This document shows positions 17,911 through 24,903 of a DNA stretch of 49,373 bases, piece after piece (the stretch's first letter is position 1; each line of letters begins with the position of its first letter). The notes under the pieces were generated by a model. It did not search any database. It saw nothing but the letters and a program-made list of their open reading frames with translations, and was not told the origin of the DNA. Both the position numbers and the translations under genes were made by a program. The DNA comes from an uncultured Megasphaera sp. (GTDB lineage: Bacteria > Bacillota > Negativicutes > Veillonellales > Megasphaeraceae), in assembly GCA_900540735.1 (NCBI GenBank), contig UQHB01000019.1, positions 1 to 49,373 of the forward strand, given 5' to 3'.

Positions 17911-17945
17911 TACGCGCCATCTGTAAAGATGACGCGTTTTTTTTG
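17911..17945 (+). terminator. SAM riboswitch terminator
   Basis: Stem ACGCG-CATCT/AGATG-CGCGT followed by eight T. It lies 20 nt after the aptamer and is the expression platform of the S-box. Confidence 0.9.
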
Positions 17946-18008
17946 TACTCTTAGTACGCCTCTTTGAATTATAAATAACATTGTATTAGAGAAGGGAAGT
18001 TTTACATC

Positions 18009-18218
18009 ATGGCAGTCAAAGTAAATGGTAAGGAGTTAACCATCGAAAAGCCTGTGTCCGTAACGGAACTCTTGCAGCTTGCAAAAGCAGAAGCACCGGA
18101 ATACGTCACAGTCGAATTGAATGACGAATTCGTCAAACGCGGCGATTTCGATAAGACCCAGGTGAAAGACGGCGATGTCGTCGAATTCTTATATTACATG
18201 GGAGGCGGCGCGCAGTGA
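18009..18218 (+). CDS. hcyS: ThiS-family sulfur carrier with a blocked C-terminus (HcyS-like)
   Basis: 69-aa ubiquitin-like beta-grasp protein (VKVNGKELTIEKPVSVTELL, then VKDGDVVEFLYYMGG). ThiS proteins normally end in free Gly-Gly; this one ends YYMGGGAQ, so two residues must be trimmed before adenylation. The gene is followed by an E1-like adenylyltransferase and a JAMM peptidase, as in the HcyS-HcyF-HcyD pathway of Wolinella, where a thiocarboxylated carrier gives sulfide to O-acetylhomoserine. The SAM riboswitch upstream supports methionine rather than thiamine synthesis. Automatic annotation would probably say ThiS. Start ATG 18009 with GAAGGGAAG. Confidence 0.8.
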   Translation: MAVKVNGKELTIEKPVSVTELLQLAKAEAPEYVTVELNDEFVKRGDFDKTQVKDGDVVEFLYYMGGGAQ

Positions 18219-19027
18219 AACTGACGAATGAACAACTCGAACGGTATTCTCGCCATATTATTTTGAATGAAATTGGCGGCAAAGGGCAAAAGAAGTTACT
18301 CGAAGCGAAAGTATTGATTATCGGCGCAGGCGGCTTAGGCTCGCCGATTGCCCTCTATTTAGCAGCAGCCGGTGTTGGCACCATTGGTATTGTTGATGCC
18401 GATGTGGTTGATTTGTCGAATTTACAGCGGCAAATTATCCACACCACAGCCGATATTGGTACGCCTAAAGTCGATTCGGCGAAAGCGACGATTAACGCCA
18501 TTAACCCGGACGTCAAGGTCATTACGTATCATGAATTTGTGACTTCCAAAAATATTGTGGATATTATTAAAGACCAGAATTATGATTTCATCATTGATGG
18601 GACTGATAATTTCCCTGTGAAATTCCTCATCAATGATGCTTGCGTCTTCTTGAAGAAGCCTTTTTCCCACGCTGGTATTATCCGCTTCCGTGGGCAGACC
18701 ATGACCTATGTGCCCGGCGAAGGGCCGTGCTATCGCTGCGTCTTTGAAACGCCGCCTCCCAAAGGTGCCGTCCCGTCTTGTAAAGAAGCTGGCGTGCTCG
18801 GTGCTATGGCTGGTGTAATCGGTAGCATTCAAGCTACAGAAGCAGTGAAGTACATCCTCGGCATTGGCGACCTGTTAACAGGCTATTTGCTGACCTACGA
18901 TGCGTTGACCATGGAATTTCGGAAAATTAAAATCACTCATAACCATGACTGCGCCGTTTGCGGTGATCATCCGACTATTACGACTCTCATCGATTACGAA
19001 CAGCCAACGTGCGATTTGAAATTATAA
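18215..19027 (+). CDS. hcyF: ThiF/MoeB/HesA-type carrier adenylyltransferase (HcyF-like)
   Basis: E1-like enzyme of 270 aa that adenylates the C-terminal glycine of the carrier. The nucleotide-binding GAGGLGSPIALYLAAAGVG lies near residue 40, DLSNLQRQI follows, and four zinc cysteines occur as CYRC (near 170) and CAVC (near 248). The catalytic-loop cysteine typical of MoeB-like proteins is in VPSCKEAGVLG. The GTG start overlaps the carrier stop by 4 nt, so the two are translationally coupled. Assignment to homocysteine rather than thiamine synthesis depends on context (SAM riboswitch, JAMM, sulfite reductase). Confidence 0.85.
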   Translation: MKLTNEQLERYSRHIILNEIGGKGQKKLLEAKVLIIGAGGLGSPIALYLAAAGVGTIGIVDADVVDLSNLQRQIIHTTADIGTPKVDSAKATINAINPDVKVITYHEFVTSKNIVDIIKDQNYDFIIDGTDNFPVKFLINDACVFLKKPFSHAGIIRFRGQTMTYVPGEGPCYRCVFETPPPKGAVPSCKEAGVLGAMAGVIGSIQATEAVKYILGIGDLLTGYLLTYDALTMEFRKIKITHNHDCAVCGDHPTITTLIDYEQPTCDLKL

Positions 19028-19037
19028 GGGAGGCTTC

Positions 19038-19451
19038 ATGATGACTGTTGTCTTATCCAAACAAGACTACGACGACATCGTGGCCTTTGCGAAAAAGGGA
19101 CTTCCTAACGAAGCGTGCGGCCTCTTAGGCGGCGTGATCAAAGACGGCCAGAAAATCGTCAAAAAAGTCTATTATCTCCGGAATACAGACGAAAGTCCGG
19201 AACATTTTTCCATGGATGTAAAGGAACAATTTGCCGTAATTAAAGATATTCGTAAGAACGACTACGTCTTACTCGGCAATTTCCACAGCCATCCGAATAC
19301 GCCGTCCCGGTCGTCACAAGAAGACATTCGTCTGGCCTTCGACCCGAACTTGAGTTACCTCATTTTGTCCCTCGCAGCGGCAGAACCGGTGCTCCACAGC
19401 TTTCACGTCGAAGACGGTGTCAGCACGAAAGAACCATTAGTCATTCAGTAA
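19038..19451 (+). CDS. hcyD: JAMM/M67 metallopeptidase that trims the sulfur carrier (HcyD-like)
   Basis: 137-aa zinc metallopeptidase of the Mov34/JAB1 type. The glutamate lies in PNEACGLLGG and the metal motif in NFHSHPNTPSRSSQED, which fits H-x-H-x7-S-x2-D exactly. In bacterial relay operons such enzymes remove residues after the carrier Gly-Gly and later free the product amino acid from the carrier. The neighbouring carrier ends GGGAQ and so needs this activity. Start ATG 19038 after GGGAGG. Confidence 0.88.
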   Translation: MMTVVLSKQDYDDIVAFAKKGLPNEACGLLGGVIKDGQKIVKKVYYLRNTDESPEHFSMDVKEQFAVIKDIRKNDYVLLGNFHSHPNTPSRSSQEDIRLAFDPNLSYLILSLAAAEPVLHSFHVEDGVSTKEPLVIQ

Positions 19452-19466
19452 GAGGAGGTCGTTACC

Positions 19467-20336
19467 ATGGCTGATGCAAATTTAAAATTACTGAAAAAGG
19501 GCGGCTTTATGAAGCAGAAACAAAAAGACTGCTTCTCTATGCGCCTGAAAACGATTGGCGGCCAATTGACGGGCCAGCAATTACTAACGATTCAAAAAGT
19601 AGCGGAACAATACGGCAAAGGCTATATCCATTTGACGAGCCGTCAAGGCGTAGAAATTCCGTTCATTCACTTAGAAGATATTGAAAAGGTCAAAAAAGCC
19701 CTCAATGAAGGCGGTGTCTATAATGGTGTTTGCGGCCCACGGCTGCGCACCATTACAGCCTGTCAGGGCAATGCCATTTGTCCGTCCGGTCTCATTGACA
19801 CGCAGCATTTGGCATTGGAATTTGAAAAACGGTATGGTGGACGGGAATTTCCGTGTAAATTCAAATTAGGCATTACAGGCTGCCCGAATAACTGCTTAAA
19901 AGCCGAAGAAAATGACCTCGGTGTCAAAGGGGGCATTTTGCCGACGTGGCAGGCTGACAAATGCATTTACTGCGGTCTCTGTCAGGTCGTCTGCCCAACG
20001 CAGGCCATTACAGTAGACAAGGAAAAACATACGTTGCAGTATCGCAGCAATGACTGTGTATATTGCGGCAAATGCGTTACCAACTGCCCTGTATCGGCAT
20101 GGCGCGGCAAAGCAGGGTACAACATTTCCCTGGGTGGCTCTTACGGGAAGAATATTGCCATTGGACAGCATGTCTTGCCGCTCCTGACGAAGGAAGAAGA
20201 CGTGTATAAAGTAGCCGATGTAGTGCTCGATTTCTTTGAAAAAAACGCCAAACCAGGCGAACGGTTTGCCAAAGTCTTAGCCCGTGTCGGCTGGGATGGA
20301 TTAGAAGCGAAATTAAAGGAGGATCTGAGCAAATGA
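19467..20336 (+). CDS. siroheme sulfite reductase with ferredoxin domain (AsrC/Dsr-like)
   Basis: 289-aa reductase that should supply sulfide for carrier thiocarboxylation. The nitrite/sulfite reductase half-domain is followed by the siroheme-[4Fe4S] cysteines TACQGNAICPSG (C-x5-C, near 98) and TGCPNNCLKAE (C-x3-C, near 137). Two ferredoxin clusters are inserted: CIYCGLCQVVCP (near 168) and CVYCGKCVTNCP (near 194). The size and order match the short anaerobic sulfite reductases related to AsrC. Start ATG 19467 with AGGAGG. The stop overlaps the next start. Confidence 0.88.
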   Translation: MADANLKLLKKGGFMKQKQKDCFSMRLKTIGGQLTGQQLLTIQKVAEQYGKGYIHLTSRQGVEIPFIHLEDIEKVKKALNEGGVYNGVCGPRLRTITACQGNAICPSGLIDTQHLALEFEKRYGGREFPCKFKLGITGCPNNCLKAEENDLGVKGGILPTWQADKCIYCGLCQVVCPTQAITVDKEKHTLQYRSNDCVYCGKCVTNCPVSAWRGKAGYNISLGGSYGKNIAIGQHVLPLLTKEEDVYKVADVVLDFFEKNAKPGERFAKVLARVGWDGLEAKLKEDLSK

Positions 20337-20581
20337 GTCAGTACAAAGTAGACGGGACCCTTGATATTACGGATGTGGTCTGCCCGGTCACGTATGTGAA
20401 AACAAAAGTCGAATTAGAAGATATGGAAGACGGTCAAATCTTGTCTGTCCGCATTAACGAAGGGGAACCGATGCAAAACGTACCGCGCAGCTTAAAAGAT
20501 GACGGTCATAAAATCCTCGATGTGTCACCTAATGGGGACGGAACCTTTACATTATTAGTTCAAAAAAATGGTCTTGCCTAA
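20333..20581 (+). CDS. TusA-family sulfurtransferase
   Basis: 82-aa protein with the TusA/SirA core DITDVVCPVTYVKTKVELED, where the conserved Cys (residue 17) begins a CP motif, and a C-terminal beta strand. It accepts and passes persulfide or sulfide. It is translationally coupled to the sulfite reductase (4-nt overlap, AAAGGAGG upstream), so it probably channels sulfur to the carrier. It is the last gene of the riboswitch-controlled operon. Confidence 0.85.
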   Translation: MSQYKVDGTLDITDVVCPVTYVKTKVELEDMEDGQILSVRINEGEPMQNVPRSLKDDGHKILDVSPNGDGTFTLLVQKNGLA

Positions 20582-20584
20582 TTA

Positions 20585-20613
20585 TTGACAGGCTATGCAG
20601 GCTATGCTATAGT
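20585..20613 (+). promoter_or_regulatory. promoter of the B12-uptake operon
   Basis: TTGACA at 20585-20590, a 17-nt spacer, and TATAGT at 20608-20613, four nt after the previous stop codon. Confidence 0.75.
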
Positions 20614-20630
20614 AAATGAAACTATATACG

Positions 20631-20785
20631 AATCAGGTGCCCTTGGGCTTAATAGAGAAGTCCGGTGTGATTCCGGCGCGGTCCCGCCGCTGTATGGTTG
20701 AGCACGGCTGCAAGTATGTCACTGTAGGTTACTATGGGAAGACGCAGTACGTGTCATGACACTTAGTCAGAAGAACTGCCTGATT
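20631..20785 (+). promoter_or_regulatory. cobalamin (B12) riboswitch
   Basis: The core is recognisable: ATCAGGTGCC at the 5' side, GATTCCGGCGCGGTCCCGCC, a B12-box-like TGTCACTG followed by ATGGGAAGAC, then AGTCAGAAGAACTGCCTGAT closing P1 (ATCAGG with CCTGAT). It should shut off the downstream uptake genes when cobalamin is plentiful. Confidence 0.93.
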
Positions 20786-20842
20786 TCAATCACCAGTAGA
20801 CCTGCGAGCGATAGGATGGAGATTAGGCATACGTCAGCTAGA

Positions 20843-20877
20843 AAGCTGTATGGAGCAATCCTTACGGCTTTTTTTAT
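20843..20877 (+). terminator. B12 riboswitch terminator
   Basis: Stem AAGCTGTA/TACGGCTT with a 12-nt loop followed by seven T. It lies 58 nt after the aptamer and upstream of exbB. Confidence 0.8.
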
Positions 20878-20936
20878 TCGCCCAAGTGGTGGCATATAGT
20901 TTACAATACCCTTGGTATGTAGAAGAGGAAAAAGGT

Positions 20937-21572
20937 ATGGAGTCAATAATGGGAGGCCTGGCTATCTTTCAAAAGGGCGGGCTTGTCATGTATGTGTTGC
21001 TGCTGTGTTCACTCTTTGTCATCTATGTCGCAGCAGAACGGGCCATGTTTTACAAGCGCATGGATGCAGGCGCAGCCTTTGCGTCGCAGTTTTATACGTA
21101 CATGAAAGTGAAAAAATATGATGCTGCAAAAGAGCTGGCTATGCAGACGAAAGGCGGTTTGCCCCAGATTTTGCAAGATGTCTTTGCTAGTGTATGCGGT
21201 GCCAAACGCAGTGAATACATTGAAGTCCAGTCGGGCATTTTCATCGCGAAATTGCGCAATCGCCTCTATTATCTCAATGTCATCGTCACGATGGCACCGC
21301 TCTTAGGGCTTCTTGGCACGATTAGTGGCATGATTACGTCTTTTAGCATTTTCAATGTCCAGTCCGGTCAGGCTATTGCCATTACAGGCGGTGTTGGCGA
21401 AGCACTCATTGCCACGGCCTTTGGCCTTTGTGTGGCTATTTTGTCCCTCGTTGTCCATGCCTATTTCACGCAGCGGTTAGACCGCATGATTACGGACATG
21501 GAACTGTGTTTTTCGGCTCTTGACTTAATGCCTGACGAAATGGACGGTGACAGCCATGCGCCTCAGAGATAG
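20937..21572 (+). CDS. exbB: ExbB/TolQ/MotA proton-channel protein
   Basis: 211-aa inner-membrane protein with three membrane segments (near GGLVMYVLLLCSLFVIYVA, YYLNVIVTMAPLLGLLGTIS and LIATAFGLCVAILSLVVHAY). The ExbB hallmark APLLGLLGTISGMITSF is present. With ExbD it uses the proton gradient to energise TonB. A start further upstream at 20850 would lie inside the riboswitch terminator; ATG 20937 has an AGAGGAAAAAGG site. First gene of exbB-exbD-tonB-receptor. Confidence 0.92.
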   Translation: MESIMGGLAIFQKGGLVMYVLLLCSLFVIYVAAERAMFYKRMDAGAAFASQFYTYMKVKKYDAAKELAMQTKGGLPQILQDVFASVCGAKRSEYIEVQSGIFIAKLRNRLYYLNVIVTMAPLLGLLGTISGMITSFSIFNVQSGQAIAITGGVGEALIATAFGLCVAILSLVVHAYFTQRLDRMITDMELCFSALDLMPDEMDGDSHAPQR

Positions 21573-21969
21573 ACGGAGTTTTACAAAGCCTGAAGTCATG
21601 ATTATCCCCATGATTGACATTATGTTTTTCTTGCTCGTCTTCTTTATGATCAGTACGCTCTACATGGTCGATATGAAGACTGTCCCAGTCAGTCTGCCCC
21701 AAGCGCAGCATGCAGAAACGCAGACAAAAGTGACCTACGTCGTGACCATGAAGAATGACGGCACGTTATATCTCGAAGACAAGCCTATCGAGAAGAATGC
21801 CCTAATCGCACGGGCGAAAGAAGAACAGCAGAAAAATCCGCAGTTTTCCATCGTTCTCCGTGCAGACCAAGAATTGGATTATGGGAAAGTCATGGCTTTC
21901 CTCGATGATATGCGCGCTAGCGGCATTACGAAATTTGGCCTGGCTACCGAAAGCGGGGCTTCCCAATGA
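21556..21969 (+). CDS. exbD: ExbD/TolR energy-transducing protein
   Basis: 137-aa protein with one membrane segment after a short N-terminus: EVMIIPMIDIMFFLLVFFMI, carrying the essential membrane Asp (IPMIDIMF). The periplasmic domain ends with KVMAFLDDMRASGITKFGLA, typical of ExbD. Overlaps exbB by 17 nt and tonB by 4 nt. Works with ExbB to transmit proton-motive force to TonB. Confidence 0.92.
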   Translation: MRLRDRRSFTKPEVMIIPMIDIMFFLLVFFMISTLYMVDMKTVPVSLPQAQHAETQTKVTYVVTMKNDGTLYLEDKPIEKNALIARAKEEQQKNPQFSIVLRADQELDYGKVMAFLDDMRASGITKFGLATESGASQ

Positions 21970-22811
21970 GTCGGCCTGAACAGGAAAAACGGCTGGCCCT
22001 AGCCATTTCTGTCGGTGTACATGTCGTCGTTTTTGGAGCCTTTGCCTTAGGCGGACTCTTTTCGTTTTTACAGACGCACAGCCAGCCTCCGCCAGTCGAT
22101 GTGACGGTCTATAACGAAGATGCTGTGCACGAATCCGAGACAGCAGGCAGCAGCACTTCCGATGGCGGTAGCGGTGGTGGCGGAGAAACCTATGCCGCAC
22201 CGACGACTCCTATGCCGGAAGTCAACGAGTCTTATACACAAGCGGCGCAGACTGAGCGCGCTGTAGAAAAGGACATGCAAGAGCAGCATGTCGACGCAGC
22301 GACGGCAAAACAAGTCGTAGCCGTTGCGCAGGCACAAGAAAGTCCGACAGGAGCCTCTCATTCGCAACAAGGAAATAATAACAATAATCCTGCTGGCTCT
22401 GGAAATGGCCAGGCTATTGGGCCAGGGACGAATCCTGATGCACCGCCAGGGAATGGCACGAGTGATGAGGGCAATGGAAATGGTAATGGTAGTGGTAACA
22501 GTACGGGCAACGGCGACGGCAGGCGGCCTGCGAAAAAAGCCCGTCTCATCAGTCAGCTTGATACGGCTTCGTTTTATCCTGAATCATTACGACGAAAACA
22601 CATTTCCGGTAACGTTAAGGTCCACGTCGTCATCAGCCCTGATGGGACTGTTACGGGTGCGTTTGTCGTCAGCAGTTCCGGCTATAGCGAAATGGATGAG
22701 GCTGCTATACGCTTGGCTTACCAATGTCAGTACGAACCTGCTGAAAACGAGTACGGCCAACCCGTCTGGGCAGAACGGAATATTTATATTCCCTTTAATT
22801 TTCGAAATTAA
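21966..22811 (+). CDS. tonB: TonB with a Gly/Asn-rich periplasmic linker
   Basis: 281-aa TonB. One N-terminal membrane anchor (LALAISVGVHVVVFGAFALG), with the conserved His in the anchor. The C-terminal TonB domain begins near residue 195: YPESLRRKHISGNVKVHVVI and SSSGYSEMDEAAIRLAYQCQ, ending IYIPFNFRN. The usual Pro-Glu/Pro-Lys spanning linker is replaced by a Gly/Asn/Ser-rich stretch (about residues 130-185, e.g. GNGNGNGSGNSTGNGDG). It bridges the periplasm and opens the outer-membrane receptor encoded next door. Confidence 0.92.
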   Translation: MSRPEQEKRLALAISVGVHVVVFGAFALGGLFSFLQTHSQPPPVDVTVYNEDAVHESETAGSSTSDGGSGGGGETYAAPTTPMPEVNESYTQAAQTERAVEKDMQEQHVDAATAKQVVAVAQAQESPTGASHSQQGNNNNNPAGSGNGQAIGPGTNPDAPPGNGTSDEGNGNGNGSGNSTGNGDGRRPAKKARLISQLDTASFYPESLRRKHISGNVKVHVVISPDGTVTGAFVVSSSGYSEMDEAAIRLAYQCQYEPAENEYGQPVWAERNIYIPFNFRN

Positions 22812-22843
22812 TACACGATCATAGAGAAAGGAAGTTTTTTGTT

Positions 22844-24688
22844 ATGAAACGCACTGCTTTATTATCTATCTTAGTTTGTCTTTCCTTAGGCACAACCTTA
22901 GCCTTTGCTGAAGATGCCGACACGGATACAGTTGTCGTTACGGCGAAACGATATGTAGCACCGACGGAAACGGTACAACAACAAGCCTTGCAAAACCAGT
23001 CCAATACGACTGTCGTTGCGGCAGAAGATATAGAAAAAAATCATTATACGACGGCGCAAGAAGCCTTGAAAAACGTTAATGGCGTGACCTTTACGGATAT
23101 GGTGCCGGGCATGAGCTCCAGCATTCGCCTCAATGGGTCGGAACGGGTCCTCGTCCTCGTCGATGGCAAATCCTTGACGAATCCCCAAAATACAGCTATG
23201 TACGGTGGTAATACCGATATGTCTGCTCTTCCTGATGTGGGCTCTATTGAACGGATTGAAGTCACCAAAGGCAGCGGTTCTGTAAAATACGGTAGTGGTG
23301 CTGTCGGCGGCGTAGTAAATATCATCACGAAAAAAGGGGATACGACGAAGACGACCTTAGAAGCCCGTACGGGATCATGGGGTAGTCACGGCTATACCCT
23401 TACAAGCCAAGGCTCGCAAGGCGATACGAACTGGTTTGCATCGTATAACATGGACCGGCAGAAATATTTTACGTATGCCGGTGGCTATGATGATAAAGCA
23501 GATACGAATTTTCACAATGAATCCTTTACAGCCCGTATTGACCAGCAATTAACGGATGATACGTCGTTGACTTTCGATGTCTTCCATAAGACCATGGATG
23601 GCGCTTATACCCGTTTTGATGCGCGTACCTGGCATCCTAAATATACGCAAGTCGAAGTAAAACCAATTCAACGGCTCTATAACAATGTCAGTGTAACGTA
23701 CAATTTTGATGAAGATACAGATATGCCTGGCTTCATTCGGTATTATAATAACTACAACCGCATTCATTGGAGCAACAACACGAATATCCGTACGCAAGGG
23801 TTGCAAGTAGAAAAGGGCTGGCACGTAGGGAATCACAGCATTACAGCCGGTGCAGAATATACCTATGATGAAGGCTCTGACGAAGGGGCTATGTATGATG
23901 ATAAGACGCGGAATAACAAAGCCGCTTACGTAGAAGACGTTATGGACTTTGGTAAATTAACGGTTACACCGGGCGTTCGCGTTGACGACAACAGTAATTC
24001 CGGTATTCACAAAACACCGCGCATTGCGTTAAACTACAAAGTCAATGATTCCCTCAACGTCTACGGCAACTGGTCGCGTATTTACAATGAACCGACCTTT
24101 ACAGATTTATACAAAACAATTCCTGGTAAATACCAAAGTAATCCGAACTTAAAACCAGAAACAGGGTATACCCAATCTATTGGCGCAACCTATAAGTTTG
24201 ACCCGAAAACGAGCGTTGATGTCAATCTCTTCCGTGTGAAATTAACAGATGCTATTAAATGGAATAAAGATGGTGCTGAATCTATTCCCTTTAACATTAG
24301 TAAAGAAGAACAAAAAGGCATTGACCTTACATTTAATAAAGTCATTAATGATACGTGGGATTACAACGTAGGCTATACGTACACAAAGTATCGTGCTGAA
24401 GGGATTAGCTACTATTATAATCAGCCGAACAGCTATCATGCAGGCCTGAACTTTACGAAAGATAAATGGCATGCTAACGTCGCTATGAATGCCGGTACAG
24501 GCCGTCAGTATGGCTACTATTTAGCTGGTTCCTTTGTGACGTGGGATGCTGGTGTCAGCTACGATGCAAACAAGGATACAACTATTTACGCTAAAGTTAA
24601 TAACCTGACGAACGAAGGCTATGACCTCTATCACGGCTATCCGGAACTGGGCCGATTCTACCAAGTCGGCATGAAGTATTCCTTCTAA
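22844..24688 (+). CDS. TonB-dependent outer-membrane receptor, probably for cobalamin (BtuB-like)
   Basis: 614-aa receptor. Signal peptide MKRTALLSILVCLSLGTTLA with cleavage after AFA. TonB box DTVVVTA follows. The plug domain has AEDIEKNHYTTAQEALKNVN, RVLVLVDGKSL and IERIEVTKGSGSVKYGSGAV. The barrel ends RFYQVGMKYSF, with the terminal Phe needed for outer-membrane insertion. About 600 aa is the size of BtuB. The B12 riboswitch at the head of the operon makes cobalamin or another corrinoid the likely substrate; no periplasmic binding protein or ABC importer is nearby. Start ATG 22844 after GAAAGGAAG. Confidence 0.9.
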   Translation: MKRTALLSILVCLSLGTTLAFAEDADTDTVVVTAKRYVAPTETVQQQALQNQSNTTVVAAEDIEKNHYTTAQEALKNVNGVTFTDMVPGMSSSIRLNGSERVLVLVDGKSLTNPQNTAMYGGNTDMSALPDVGSIERIEVTKGSGSVKYGSGAVGGVVNIITKKGDTTKTTLEARTGSWGSHGYTLTSQGSQGDTNWFASYNMDRQKYFTYAGGYDDKADTNFHNESFTARIDQQLTDDTSLTFDVFHKTMDGAYTRFDARTWHPKYTQVEVKPIQRLYNNVSVTYNFDEDTDMPGFIRYYNNYNRIHWSNNTNIRTQGLQVEKGWHVGNHSITAGAEYTYDEGSDEGAMYDDKTRNNKAAYVEDVMDFGKLTVTPGVRVDDNSNSGIHKTPRIALNYKVNDSLNVYGNWSRIYNEPTFTDLYKTIPGKYQSNPNLKPETGYTQSIGATYKFDPKTSVDVNLFRVKLTDAIKWNKDGAESIPFNISKEEQKGIDLTFNKVINDTWDYNVGYTYTKYRAEGISYYYNQPNSYHAGLNFTKDKWHANVAMNAGTGRQYGYYLAGSFVTWDAGVSYDANKDTTIYAKVNNLTNEGYDLYHGYPELGRFYQVGMKYSF

Positions 24689-24689
24689 G

Positions 24690-24718
24690 TTGCAATCGTG
24701 TATAGGATGTATTATAAT
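24690..24718 (+). promoter_or_regulatory. thiC promoter
   Basis: TTGCAA at 24690-24695, a 17-nt spacer and a consensus TATAAT at 24713-24718, directly after the receptor stop. Confidence 0.75.
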
Positions 24719-24734
24719 ATACGTAACATGAATA

Positions 24735-24826
24735 AAAGCTAGGGGTGCCGTAAGGCTGAGAAAATACGACGGATTACGTATTTGACCCTTTTACCTGTTC
24801 GGGTAATGCCGGCGTAGGGAAGCTTA
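24735..24826 (+). promoter_or_regulatory. TPP (thiamine pyrophosphate) riboswitch
   Basis: Canonical THI element: GGGGTGCC, GGCTGAGA, ACCCTTTTACCTGTTCGGG and TAATGCCGGCGTAGGGA. P1 forms from AAGCT (24736-24740) with AGCTT (24821-24825). It represses thiC when TPP is abundant. Confidence 0.96.
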
Positions 24827-24833
24827 ACTGGAT

Positions 24834-24867
24834 TAAAAGCTCACCTTATGACGGTGAGCTTTTTTAT
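24834..24867 (+). terminator. TPP riboswitch terminator
   Basis: Stem AAAGCTCACC/GGTGAGCTTT with a 7-nt loop and a T-run. It lies 8 nt after the aptamer. Confidence 0.9.
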
Positions 24868-24903
24868 TGGTTTGTTTTGTATGTATATTTAGGAGGAACA
24901 AGA

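Noticed and set aside
18009..19027. Thiamine thiazole synthesis (ThiS-ThiF)
   Set aside because: The carrier does not end in Gly-Gly, a JAMM protease and sulfite reductase are in the operon, the upstream switch senses SAM rather than TPP, and thiG/thiH are absent. The TPP riboswitch is on thiC only.
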